Positions 25,358 to 32,400 of a stretch of 36,898 nucleotides of DNA are shown in pieces. The position numbers were made by a program, and so were the translations under genes. Every line of letters starts with the position of its first letter. The stretch's first letter is position 1. The DNA comes from Candidatus Methanomethylophilaceae archaeon (GTDB lineage: Archaea > Thermoplasmatota > Thermoplasmata > Methanomassiliicoccales > Methanomethylophilaceae): the NCBI GenBank assembly GCA_016297775.1, contig JAEDGA010000008.1:1-36898 (forward strand). Direction: 5' to 3'. The notes below the pieces were generated by a model that did no database searches, was not told the origin of the DNA, and was given only the letters and a program-made list of their open reading frames with translations.

Positions 25358-26316
25358 AGATCGCAGCATACGGACTTACGAAACAATACGGTTCAAACCG
25401 TGCGGTGAACGGGATAGATCTGTCGGTGGAGAACGAGGTATACGGACTTCTGGGACCCAACGGTTCCGGGAAGACCACCACGGTCAGTATGCTTACCACC
25501 CTGCTGAGGCCAACATCGGGATCCGCCGAGATCTGCGGATACGACATACAGACCCAGCAATCATCCGTCAGGGAATGCATGAGCTACGTTCCGCAGGATA
25601 TGGCGGTTGATGTCAGACTGACGGGACGCGAGAACGTGGACCTGTTCGCACGTCTATACGGCATAAGGAACAGGAACGAGAGGAGGAGGAGGGTCGACGA
25701 AGCACTGGAGATCATGAATCTGTCGGACCGTGCCGACGATATGACCAAAGGCTACTCCGGAGGTATGAGGCGCAGACTGGAACTGGCACAGGCTCTGGTA
25801 CATCAGCCGCAGGTGCTCTTCCTGGACGAACCCACCGTCGGTCTCGATGTGGCGGCAAGACGTTCCATATGGGAATACATCGTCAATCTGAGGAATCATG
25901 GTGTCACGATATTCGTGACCACACATCAGATGGATGAGGCGGAGAGATACTGCGACCGTGTCGGCATCCTGAAGAAAGGGGATCTCGTCAACGAAGGAGT
26001 GCCTTCCGATCTCACGTCGTCCATGAAGGCCGTGATAACGATAAGGACGGACATACACCCCCCGATATCCGCACTTCCGGAAGGTATAGAGATGGTCAGG
26101 GACGAGAACGGGGAGATCATGGTCGCCGCCGATGACGGTTCCGAGGCACTGCCCAGGATGCTGAAGCTACTCTCCGAACTTTCGGTGAAGGTGTATTCCT
26201 CCACGGTGAGGGAGCCCACTTTGGAGGATGTCTATCTCCAATCGGTGGGAAAGACCAATCCGGACAACGATACCTTCAATCAAAAACAGTTCGAGAACAT
26301 GATGAGGAGGCGCTGA
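25354..26316 (+). CDS. ABC transporter ATP-binding protein (DrrA/CcmA-like)
   Basis: A 320-residue nucleotide-binding subunit. Walker A is G-P-N-G-S-G-K-T-T, signature Y-S-G-G-M-R-R-R-L-E, and Walker B V-L-F-L-D-E-P-T-V-G-L-D with T-T-H-Q-M-D-E-A as H-loop. The C-terminal 90 residues form the extension found in DrrA-type export ATPases. Start: TTG 25354 overlaps the cobN stop (TTGA), with AGGAAGGG about 7 nt upstream; the next in-frame ATG would cut into the cassette. It pairs with the ABC-2 permease 2 nt downstream. Coupling to cobN hints at a role in cobalt or corrinoid handling, but DrrA-type exporters usually move amphiphiles or drugs, so the substrate is open. Confidence 0.9.
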   Translation: MKIAAYGLTKQYGSNRAVNGIDLSVENEVYGLLGPNGSGKTTTVSMLTTLLRPTSGSAEICGYDIQTQQSSVRECMSYVPQDMAVDVRLTGRENVDLFARLYGIRNRNERRRRVDEALEIMNLSDRADDMTKGYSGGMRRRLELAQALVHQPQVLFLDEPTVGLDVAARRSIWEYIVNLRNHGVTIFVTTHQMDEAERYCDRVGILKKGDLVNEGVPSDLTSSMKAVITIRTDIHPPISALPEGIEMVRDENGEIMVAADDGSEALPRMLKLLSELSVKVYSSTVREPTLEDVYLQSVGKTNPDNDTFNQKQFENMMRRR

Positions 26317-26318
26317 GT

Positions 26319-27050
26319 ATGTACAGGATGTTCGCATACGTGAGACGCGACCTCATCAGATGGTCCAGGGCACCGATGAACGTACTCTCCACACTGGCAA
26401 TGCCGTGTGCCTGGCTCTTGTTCATGGGATTGGTCATGCCCGTAAGATGGGAGAGCGGCAACTATCTCGACTACGTCACACCCAGTATATTGGTCATGAC
26501 CGTGATGACAGCCGGATTGTCCGGAGGGTCGTCGTTGATGTTCGACAAGATGCTGGGTTATCTCAACAAGTTCCTTGCGGTACCCGCCCCGAGAGAATCC
26601 ATACTGGCGGGGAAGATATTCTTCATCACCGTCAGGGGACTCATACAGGCCACCATAATACTGGTGATATCGATAATCATAGGTGCCAGCATACTGCCTC
26701 CGGAGGCGTATCTGGAGATGTATCTGATCCTGTTCATGTTCGGAGTGTTCTTCTCGGCCTTCGGAACAACGGTCGCACTGTATCTCGGCAACCATGATTC
26801 GTACGCGGCGTTCCAGGCGTTCGTATCCATGCCACTGTACTTCGCATCGACGGCATTGGTTTCGTACGACATGATGCCACAGTGGCTCTGGTACATAGCG
26901 AAGGTCAATCCGCTGAGCTATGCGATAGATGCTGTGAGACTGGCGGCATCGGGAACGTTCCCACTGACCGAGATCGCCATACTGCTGGTACTGTCCACAG
27001 CGATGACCGCGGTCTGTGCACGCAAGTTCCGCAAGGCAACCCTCGGATGA
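26319..27050 (+). CDS. ABC-2 type permease (DrrB-like)
   Basis: A 243-residue membrane subunit with about six transmembrane helices (near residues 22-40, 55-75, 100-120, 133-155, 165-185 and 218-236). The P-L-Y-F-A-S-T-A-L-V, N-P-L-S-Y-A-I-D-A-V-R pattern near the end is typical of ABC-2 permeases. It works as an exporter with the ATPase encoded just before it. GGAGG about 8 nt before the ATG is the ribosome site. It is the last gene of the plus-strand run starting at carA. Its TGA directly abuts the stop of the convergent ACT-domain gene. Confidence 0.88.
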   Translation: MYRMFAYVRRDLIRWSRAPMNVLSTLAMPCAWLLFMGLVMPVRWESGNYLDYVTPSILVMTVMTAGLSGGSSLMFDKMLGYLNKFLAVPAPRESILAGKIFFITVRGLIQATIILVISIIIGASILPPEAYLEMYLILFMFGVFFSAFGTTVALYLGNHDSYAAFQAFVSMPLYFASTALVSYDMMPQWLWYIAKVNPLSYAIDAVRLAASGTFPLTEIAILLVLSTAMTAVCARKFRKATLG

Positions 27051-27548
27051 TCATCTGAGGATGACTGTCTTCACGCCGCGGCATGCCCTGAGTGCGGGAA
27101 GATACTCCGAAGGGAAGTTCCCATCCAACACCAGTATCAGACGCGGGTCGCTCCCTCTGGCGTCATCGATGACGACCGCCTGACGTATGACGATTCCCGC
27201 ACGGTAGACGGTGGCGGATATATCGGACAGGATACCGGGTTCGTTGGCGTTCTCCGGGATGATCTCTATCGTGGTCAATCCCATCTCCGATGCGATGTCC
27301 GACATCAGGGGGATCGATATCATCTTCGAGAACATGGATTTCAGACGAGGGTGGGAATCGATCTTCTCAAGGGTGGCCCTGACGACACGGCGGTCCACAT
27401 TGGCGGCACGGCCAAGAGCGGAATCGGAGATCTCGATGTTGTTGCAGTATGCGGTACCGTCGATCACACGTATGCCGGATCTTATCATCTCCGAAATGAC
27501 CTTCTCCTGTGAAGGGAATCCCTTGAATACCTTGTCTAATATGTCCAT
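27051..27548 (-). CDS. HTH and ACT-domain regulator of amino-acid metabolism
   Basis: A 165-residue protein of the archaeal COG2150-like type (recalled). An N-terminal winged-helix-like part contains S-D-S-A-L-G-R-A-A-N-V-D-R-R-V-V-R-A-T-L-E-K-I, with a recognition-helix look (about 43-65). The C-terminal half is an ACT domain, I-E-I-I-P-E-N-A-N-E-P-G-I-L-S-D-I-S-A-T-V-Y (about 93-115), whose N-E-P-G-I-L turn binds amino acids. It is divergent from chorismate mutase, so an aromatic or aspartate-family ligand is plausible. The start has TATA-like ATATATTTATT about 30 nt upstream on the minus strand. A TTCAT-TG-ATGAA palindrome lies next to that box. Confidence 0.8.
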   Translation of the reverse strand: MDILDKVFKGFPSQEKVISEMIRSGIRVIDGTAYCNNIEISDSALGRAANVDRRVVRATLEKIDSHPRLKSMFSKMISIPLMSDIASEMGLTTIEIIPENANEPGILSDISATVYRAGIVIRQAVVIDDARGSDPRLILVLDGNFPSEYLPALRACRGVKTVILR

Positions 27549-27583
27549 GATACAACCAATAAGAACACTAGTTAATAAATATA

Positions 27584-27595
27584 TTCATTGATGAA
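27584..27595. promoter_or_regulatory. Palindrome TTCAT-TG-ATGAA in the divergent promoter
   Basis: This site sits just upstream of the ACT-regulator TATA box and some 33 nt before the chorismate mutase TATA box. It shares the TTCAT-NN-ATGAA form with the larger palindrome before asd (28041-28058). It is flanked by two direct repeats GAACACTA (27563-27570, 27593-27600). The binding protein is inferred to be the ACT regulator. Confidence 0.5.
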
Positions 27596-27627
27596 CACTA
27601 ATATACATTATCGTATTCCATAACGCT

Positions 27628-27635
27628 TATATATA
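27628..27635 (+). promoter_or_regulatory. TATA box of chorismate mutase
   Basis: TTATATAT is centred 26 nt before the ATG at 27657, so the transcript should start at the A of the start codon (leaderless). This is the clearest case of the pattern in this window. Confidence 0.7.
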
Positions 27636-27656
27636 GTACTACAATGGGCACCCGTT

Positions 27657-27929
27657 ATGACCGACACCGATGAATTGAGAGGAATGATCGAGGACATCGA
27701 CCAGACCATCATCGAGAACATCGCAACCCGCATGGAGATTGCCGATAAGCTCGCCGAGGCCAAGAAGAAGGAAGGGCAGAGATATTGGGATGAATCCAAA
27801 GAGAAGGAGGTACAGAACAGGTACCACGAGCTCTGCGAGGAGGTCGGACTCTCCGAGGAGGAGGCACGCAAGATCGCGGATGCCATCCTCACCATCTCAA
27901 GGGAGAGACAGAAGCACTACTTCGAGTGA
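27657..27929 (+). CDS. aroQ: Chorismate mutase (AroQ type)
   Basis: A 90-residue all-helical enzyme converting chorismate to prephenate for phenylalanine and tyrosine. The AroQ pattern is visible: L-R-x-x-I-x-x-I-D-Q-T-I-I-E-N-I-A-T-R-M-E-I-A at the start, K-x-x-E-G-Q-R-Y-W-D-E-S-K-E-K-E-V in the middle and I-S-R-E-R-Q-K at the end. The expected Arg, Lys and Glu/Gln active-site positions are present. It stands alone, not fused to prephenate dehydrogenase or dehydratase. It is divergent from the ACT-domain regulator. A structured intergenic region follows. Confidence 0.9.
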   Translation: MTDTDELRGMIEDIDQTIIENIATRMEIADKLAEAKKKEGQRYWDESKEKEVQNRYHELCEEVGLSEEEARKIADAILTISRERQKHYFE

Positions 27930-28042
27930 TCCCGTTCCGCGGGACACGGTCCCAGCATCCTGATCGTACCATTGCGGATACGCTGTTTTTGACGATCCGT
28001 GTACGATAGTCTTTACTTTAGGATGCTGGCTATTGATTTTTT
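27930..28042 (+). other. Structured intergenic region: nested inverted repeats ending in T6
   Basis: Directly after the chorismate mutase stop, TCCCG/CGGGA (27930-27934 with 27940-27944) forms a small hairpin. A larger one follows: CCAGCATCCT (27952-27961) pairs with AGGATGCTGG (28020-28029). Inside it ATCGTAC (27963-27969) pairs with GTACGAT (28001-28007), then CGGAT (27975-27979) with ATCCG (27995-27999). T6 at 28037-28042 follows. It could be a terminator, a small RNA or a remnant of a mobile inverted repeat. No box ACA follows the stem, so an H/ACA RNA is not supported. Confidence 0.5.
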
Positions 28043-28058
28043 ATTCATATATGAATAA
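28041..28058. promoter_or_regulatory. 18-bp perfect palindrome upstream of asd
   Basis: TTATTCATATATGAATAA is perfectly palindromic, 67 nt before the asd ATG. It is just upstream of TTTTAAT (28074-28080), a candidate TATA box that would give a leader of about 22 nt. Its core TTCAT-AT-ATGAA matches the site before the ACT-domain regulator. Confidence 0.55.
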
Positions 28059-28124
28059 TTATATCAGTAACAGTTTTAATGTTGCGAATAATGACATCCA
28101 CATTACTATAAGCGCAGTGATATC

Positions 28125-29186
28125 ATGGAGAAAATCAAGGTTGCAATTCTGGGCGCTACCGGAATGATCGGACAGAGGTTCATCGAGATGCTGGAGGACC
28201 ATCCCTATTTCGAGATGGAAGGCCTCTACGCGTCCGAGAGGTCCGAAGGAAAGACCCTCAGGGATGTTCTGAAGGTCAGGGACCACGTATACAAGGAGGA
28301 GACCCTGGACACCAAGATCAAGGTGATGGATGTTCCCACCATAGCGAAGAACTGTCGCATCGCATTCAGCGGTATCCCTTCCGACCTTGCAGGACCCACC
28401 GAGACCCAGCTCGCAGAGAGCGGTGTGGGTGTGTTCACCAATGCCGGTTCCCACAGGATGGATGCCGACGTGCCCATCCTTATCCCCGAGGTGAATCCGG
28501 ATCACATCTATTCCATCAAGGATCAGAAGACATTCTCCAACGGAGGATTCATCATCACCAACGCCAACTGTTCATCCACCGGTATCGCCGCACCGCTCGC
28601 GGTACTCAGGGATACCTTCGGACTGAAGGAGGTCTTCATCTCCACATACCAGGCGCTCTCCGGTGCGGGATACCCCGGAGTACCTTCCCTGGATGCCGTC
28701 GGTAACGTTGTACCATACATCGGAGGGGAGGAGGAGAAGATGGAGTCCGAGCTCGCCAAGATGCTCGGAACCTATGAAGACAAGAGGTTCAAGTTCGCGG
28801 ACTTCAGGACCTTCGCCAACTGTGCCAGGGTACCCGTAGTGGACGGTCACTTGGAATCCCTCACGCTCAAGCTCGGATGCGAGCCCTCCGTGGATGAGGT
28901 AATCAAGGCGTTCGAGGAGTTCAGAGGAGAGCCCCAGAAGCTCGACCTCCCGTCCGCACCCCCGCAGCCCATCATCGTCAGGAAGGAGGTGAACCGCCCC
29001 CAGCCCGCATTCGACGTGTTCGCGGGAGGCACTGGAAGATCCAAAGGAATGGCCGTCACCCTGGGAAGGATCAGGAAGAAGGAGGAATACTACAAGATAT
29101 TCGCACTCTCCCACAACACTCTTAGGGGAGGTGCGGGAGGTTCCGTCCTCAACGCGGAACTCGCTGTCAAGAAGGGTCTCATCTGA
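28125..29186 (+). CDS. asd: Aspartate-semialdehyde dehydrogenase
   Basis: A 353-residue enzyme reducing aspartyl phosphate to aspartate semialdehyde, of the archaeal/fungal type. The NADP-binding loop is G-A-T-G-M-I-G-Q (10-17). The catalytic cysteine is Cys149 in N-A-N-C-S-S-T-G, and Y-Q-A-L-S-G-A-G-Y-P-G and H-N-T-L-R-G-G-A-G-G-S are the substrate- and phosphate-binding stretches. The product is the branch point for lysine, threonine and methionine, and here directly feeds the homocysteine genes that follow. The start is preceded by a weak AGTGAT. The 18-bp palindrome upstream may regulate it. Confidence 0.95.
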   Translation: MEKIKVAILGATGMIGQRFIEMLEDHPYFEMEGLYASERSEGKTLRDVLKVRDHVYKEETLDTKIKVMDVPTIAKNCRIAFSGIPSDLAGPTETQLAESGVGVFTNAGSHRMDADVPILIPEVNPDHIYSIKDQKTFSNGGFIITNANCSSTGIAAPLAVLRDTFGLKEVFISTYQALSGAGYPGVPSLDAVGNVVPYIGGEEEKMESELAKMLGTYEDKRFKFADFRTFANCARVPVVDGHLESLTLKLGCEPSVDEVIKAFEEFRGEPQKLDLPSAPPQPIIVRKEVNRPQPAFDVFAGGTGRSKGMAVTLGRIRKKEEYYKIFALSHNTLRGGAGGSVLNAELAVKKGLI

Positions 29187-29195
29187 GGTGGGAGC

Positions 29196-30344
29196 TTGGC
29201 CAAGACCATAGAGCAGATCAACGAGAAGATCCGTAGCGGCAAAGCGGTCGTCTACACCGCCGAAGAGGTCATAGACCTCGTCAGGGAGAAGGGTGTGGAG
29301 AAGGCCGCGGAGGAGGTGGACGTCGTCACCACCGGTACGTTCGGTGCCATGTGCTCCTCCGGTGCGTTCATGAACTTCGGACACAGCGACCCACCCATCA
29401 GGATGGTGAACATCAGGGTGAACGGTGTCGAGGCATACGGAGGACTCGCGGCCGTGGACACCTATGTCGGAGCGACCGCAGAGAGCCAGACCATCAAAGG
29501 ATATGGCGGTGCACACGTCATCGCTGATCTTGTCGCAGGGAAGAGGATCGAACTGGAGGCTTGGGGCCCCGGTACTGACTGCTATGTCAGGAAGAGTATC
29601 AAATCCTCGTTCACATTGGACGAGCTCAACGAAGCATACCTGTTCAATCCCAGAAATATATATCAGAACTACGGAGTGGCGACCAACACATCCGACAGGA
29701 CCCTTCACACATATATGGGGAAGCTCCTGCCCAGGATGAAGAACGCCACCTACAGTTCCGCCGGACAGCTGTCACCTCTGTTGAACGATCCCCATCTGGA
29801 GACGATCGGTGCCGGTACCAGGATCTTCCTGGGAGGGGGCATCGGATACGTGGCATGGAACGGTACGCAGTTCAACACCACCAAACCGGAGAGGAACGGT
29901 GTACCCGTCTCGGGAGCACGCACGCTGGCACTCATCGGTGACATGAAGCAGATGGACGGCAAGTACGTCAGAGGACTGGACATCTACGGATACGGTACCT
30001 CCCTGGCCATCGGAGTGGGAGTGCCGATCCCTGTTCTGAACAAGGACATCATGAGAAACTGTGCCATCACCGATGATGATATCTACGCCAACATGATGGA
30101 TTACAGCATCACCAGCAGCAACAGGCCGGTGATGAAACAGTACAGTTACGCCGAACTCAAGAGAGGAGTGATCGAGTACGAGGGACACGGCATACGCACA
30201 TCCCCGCTCTCGTCGTACAGGAACGCACGCGCCATCGCCAACGAACTGAAGGACTGGATCGAGAAGAAGGAGTTCGAACTCACCGTCCCGTCATTCAAAT
30301 TGCCGGATACCGGTGTGGTGAAACCTCTGGAGATAAGGGAGTGA
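29196..30344 (+). CDS. Homocysteine biosynthesis protein (DUF39/HcyBio)
   Basis: A 382-residue protein of the COG1900/DUF39 family, which in methanogens helps turn aspartate semialdehyde plus sulfide into homocysteine. Landmarks are T-T-G-T-F-G-A-M-C-S-S-G-A-F with Cys53, G-G-L-A-A-V-D-T-Y-V-G-A-T-A, G-P-G-T-D-C-Y-V with Cys129, and G-G-G-I-G-Y-V-A-W-N-G-T-Q-F. The two cysteines match those reported as important in the Methanosarcina protein, as I remember it. The start is TTG 29196, with GAGGTG 5 nt upstream at the asd stop. The NIL-ferredoxin gene follows after 4 nt. Confidence 0.9.
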   Translation: MAKTIEQINEKIRSGKAVVYTAEEVIDLVREKGVEKAAEEVDVVTTGTFGAMCSSGAFMNFGHSDPPIRMVNIRVNGVEAYGGLAAVDTYVGATAESQTIKGYGGAHVIADLVAGKRIELEAWGPGTDCYVRKSIKSSFTLDELNEAYLFNPRNIYQNYGVATNTSDRTLHTYMGKLLPRMKNATYSSAGQLSPLLNDPHLETIGAGTRIFLGGGIGYVAWNGTQFNTTKPERNGVPVSGARTLALIGDMKQMDGKYVRGLDIYGYGTSLAIGVGVPIPVLNKDIMRNCAITDDDIYANMMDYSITSSNRPVMKQYSYAELKRGVIEYEGHGIRTSPLSSYRNARAIANELKDWIEKKEFELTVPSFKLPDTGVVKPLEIRE

Positions 30345-30348
30345 TACG

Positions 30349-30753
30349 ATGGTCGACAGGAAGTACAAGTTCATATTCAACGACCACGACATGCAGGAAT
30401 CGATAACGTATGCCTTGGTGACCAAGTTCGATCTCGAACCCAACATCCTCAGGGCGGAGATCGATGACAACGGCGGTATGATGATCGTCAGACTGCGCGG
30501 AAGCGAGGAGAACATCGACAACGGTATCGATTATCTGAAACAGATCGGTACCGATGCCATACAGCTCAACAAGCACATAGTCCGCGACCATGATGTATGC
30601 ATAGACTGCGGGTCCTGCGTCTCCGTATGTCCCGCCAGGGCATTCAGCATCGATCCGGATTCCTGGGAGATACACCTCAACTTCGAGAAGTGCATCGCCT
30701 GCGGATCCTGTCTCACCGCATGTCCCACACACGCGGTCACGCTGACCATATGA
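30349..30753 (+). CDS. NIL-domain ferredoxin (two 4Fe-4S clusters), homocysteine biosynthesis partner
   Basis: A 134-residue protein with an N-terminal NIL domain (about 1-78, the ferredoxin-like fold also found in methionine transporters). A dicluster ferredoxin follows, with C-I-D-C-G-S-C-V-S-V-C-P and C-I-A-C-G-S-C-L-T-A-C-P. It is the electron-transfer or sulfur partner of the DUF39 protein in the methanogen homocysteine pathway. GGAGTGAT before the ATG is a good ribosome site. Its TGA overlaps the ATG of the UPF0280 gene (ATGA), so these three genes are one translational unit. Confidence 0.92.
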   Translation: MVDRKYKFIFNDHDMQESITYALVTKFDLEPNILRAEIDDNGGMMIVRLRGSEENIDNGIDYLKQIGTDAIQLNKHIVRDHDVCIDCGSCVSVCPARAFSIDPDSWEIHLNFEKCIACGSCLTACPTHAVTLTI

Positions 30754-31478
30754 ATACGGTCAGGGTGCACTACGAGGTGGGCCAGACGGCACTGGCCATA
30801 GTGTGCGACCCCGCATACCTGGATACGGTACGCGGGGCCGTACACAGTGCCAGATCCATTCTGGAATCGAAGATATCGGAGGACCCCTTCTTCGGTACCA
30901 CATTCGAACCGTATCCTCCGTCCAAGGATGACGATCGCCTGATACAGAGGATGTGCCAGGCATCTGCACTCGCAGATGTCGGACCCATGGCCGGCGTGGC
31001 CGCGGCGGTCTCCGTGTACGTCACGGAAGAAGCCGTATTGGAAGGGTGTAGACACATAATAGTGGAGAACGGAGGGGACATCGCCATGCATACGACCGAA
31101 CCTTCCACGATAGGTGTGTTCTCCGGCGACGAGAAGTTCAAGGATATCGCATTCCTGATACCTCCGACAGACGGGATATACGGGATATGCTCCTCGTCCG
31201 GAAGGATAGGTCCGTCCATTTCTCTAGGTAACAGCGGGATATGCACCGTGTTCTCCAAGGACCCGATCCTTGCCGATTGTTGCGCGACGGCGTTCGGAAA
31301 CATGATCGTCAAAGGGGATAGGGATGAGATGACGGCCGCATCCGAACACATCTCGTCCATCGAAGGCGTCGATGGATGCGTATGCGTGTGCAACGGACTG
31401 ATCTCCATCTGCGGTACCGTACCCGAGATGGTGCGTGCCGATAACGACACATCCCTCATCACATCCATACGTTACTAG
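30750..31478 (+). CDS. UPF0280 family protein (ApbE-like, COG2122)
   Basis: A 242-residue protein related to ApbE flavin transferases, with P-M-A-G-V-A-A-A-V-S-V and E-N-G-G-D-I-A typical of UPF0280/COG2122. A COG2122 protein has been linked genetically to homocysteine synthesis in Methanosarcina, where I recall its gene lying apart; here it is inside the cluster. A late Cys-rich stretch C-V-C-V-C-N-G is notable. ATG 30750 overlaps the ferredoxin stop. The gene ends with TAG, the only TAG stop seen in the window; read-through would add nine residues before TAA 31506. A biochemical role is not established. Confidence 0.87.
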   Translation: MNTVRVHYEVGQTALAIVCDPAYLDTVRGAVHSARSILESKISEDPFFGTTFEPYPPSKDDDRLIQRMCQASALADVGPMAGVAAAVSVYVTEEAVLEGCRHIIVENGGDIAMHTTEPSTIGVFSGDEKFKDIAFLIPPTDGIYGICSSSGRIGPSISLGNSGICTVFSKDPILADCCATAFGNMIVKGDRDEMTAASEHISSIEGVDGCVCVCNGLISICGTVPEMVRADNDTSLITSIRY

Positions 31479-31535
31479 TCGCGCGTAAAAGGGTTTATTA
31501 TTGGTTAAGCCTACAGTCAGACAGAGGTAAAACCA

Positions 31536-32399
31536 ATGACCCTCAGAATGGCGGTACCGAACAAAGGGAGACTCAACGAAAGAGCAGTGGAACTTCTGGT
31601 CAAATCCGGATTGGATATCGGGGAGGACTGGGGAAGGAAGCTCTACATCAAGGTAAGGAACAAGGACATCGAAGTGATCTTCGTACGTGCCCAGGACATC
31701 CCTGTGTTCGTCAACTCCGGCGCGGTGGACATCGGTATCACCGGTCAGGACCAGGTGGCCAACGCCTGTGTCGATGTCAAGGAGATCCTCCCTCTCGGAT
31801 TCGGACGCTGCCGTCTCTCCGTTGCCGTTCCCGAGGCATCCGGTGTCAAATGCATCGACGACATCCCCGACGGAAGCCGCATCGCCACATCCTTCGTGAA
31901 CGTGGCCAGGAACTTCTTCGCATCCGCCGGTAAGAAGGTGGACATCGTCGAGGTCACCGGAGCGGCGGAGATCATGCCCTACATGGGCGTATCCGATTTC
32001 ATCGTGGACCTGGTATCCAGCGGCTCCACGCTCAAGACCAACCGCCTCGTGGAGATCCATGCCATTCTGGAATCCGAAGCGGTCGTCATCGCCAATCAGG
32101 CATCCCTCGACAGATGCGGACAGGACATCACGGGAATCACCAACGCCATCACCAGCGTCATCAACGCCGAGACCAAGAAGTACCTCATGGCGGACGTCCC
32201 CCGCGCCAATCTCAAAGAGATCGAGAAGGTGTTCCCCGGACTGGCCGGACCCACTGTCATGGAGCTTGCGGGCTCCCCCGACATGGTGGCGATCCACGTG
32301 GTCGTGGACAGCAACGAGGTGTACGATGCGGTCAACACGCTCAAGGAGCTCGGAGGTACAGGGATCCTCACCCTCCCCATCGAAAGGCTGGTGCAGTGA
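31536..32399 (+). CDS. hisG: ATP phosphoribosyltransferase, long form
   Basis: A 287-residue enzyme for the first step of histidine synthesis, joining ATP and PRPP. It opens M-A-V-P-N-K-G-R-L-N-E-R-A. The PRPP loop is E-I-M-P-Y-M-G-V-S-D-F-I-V-D-L-V-S-S-G-S-T-L, slightly different from the common D-L-V-E-T-G-x-T-L. The C-terminal 75 residues are the ACT-like regulatory domain of the long form, which binds histidine. So HisZ is not needed. A TATA-like TTTATTATT (31494-31502) gives a leader of about 12 nt with GAGGT. It is first in a hisGCHA run. Confidence 0.94.
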   Translation: MTLRMAVPNKGRLNERAVELLVKSGLDIGEDWGRKLYIKVRNKDIEVIFVRAQDIPVFVNSGAVDIGITGQDQVANACVDVKEILPLGFGRCRLSVAVPEASGVKCIDDIPDGSRIATSFVNVARNFFASAGKKVDIVEVTGAAEIMPYMGVSDFIVDLVSSGSTLKTNRLVEIHAILESEAVVIANQASLDRCGQDITGITNAITSVINAETKKYLMADVPRANLKEIEKVFPGLAGPTVMELAGSPDMVAIHVVVDSNEVYDAVNTLKELGGTGILTLPIERLVQ

Positions 32400-32400
32400 G

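Noticed and set aside
27952..28029. H/ACA guide RNA
   Set aside because: No ACA box follows the stem and no clear K-turn is seen. Described as a structured region only.
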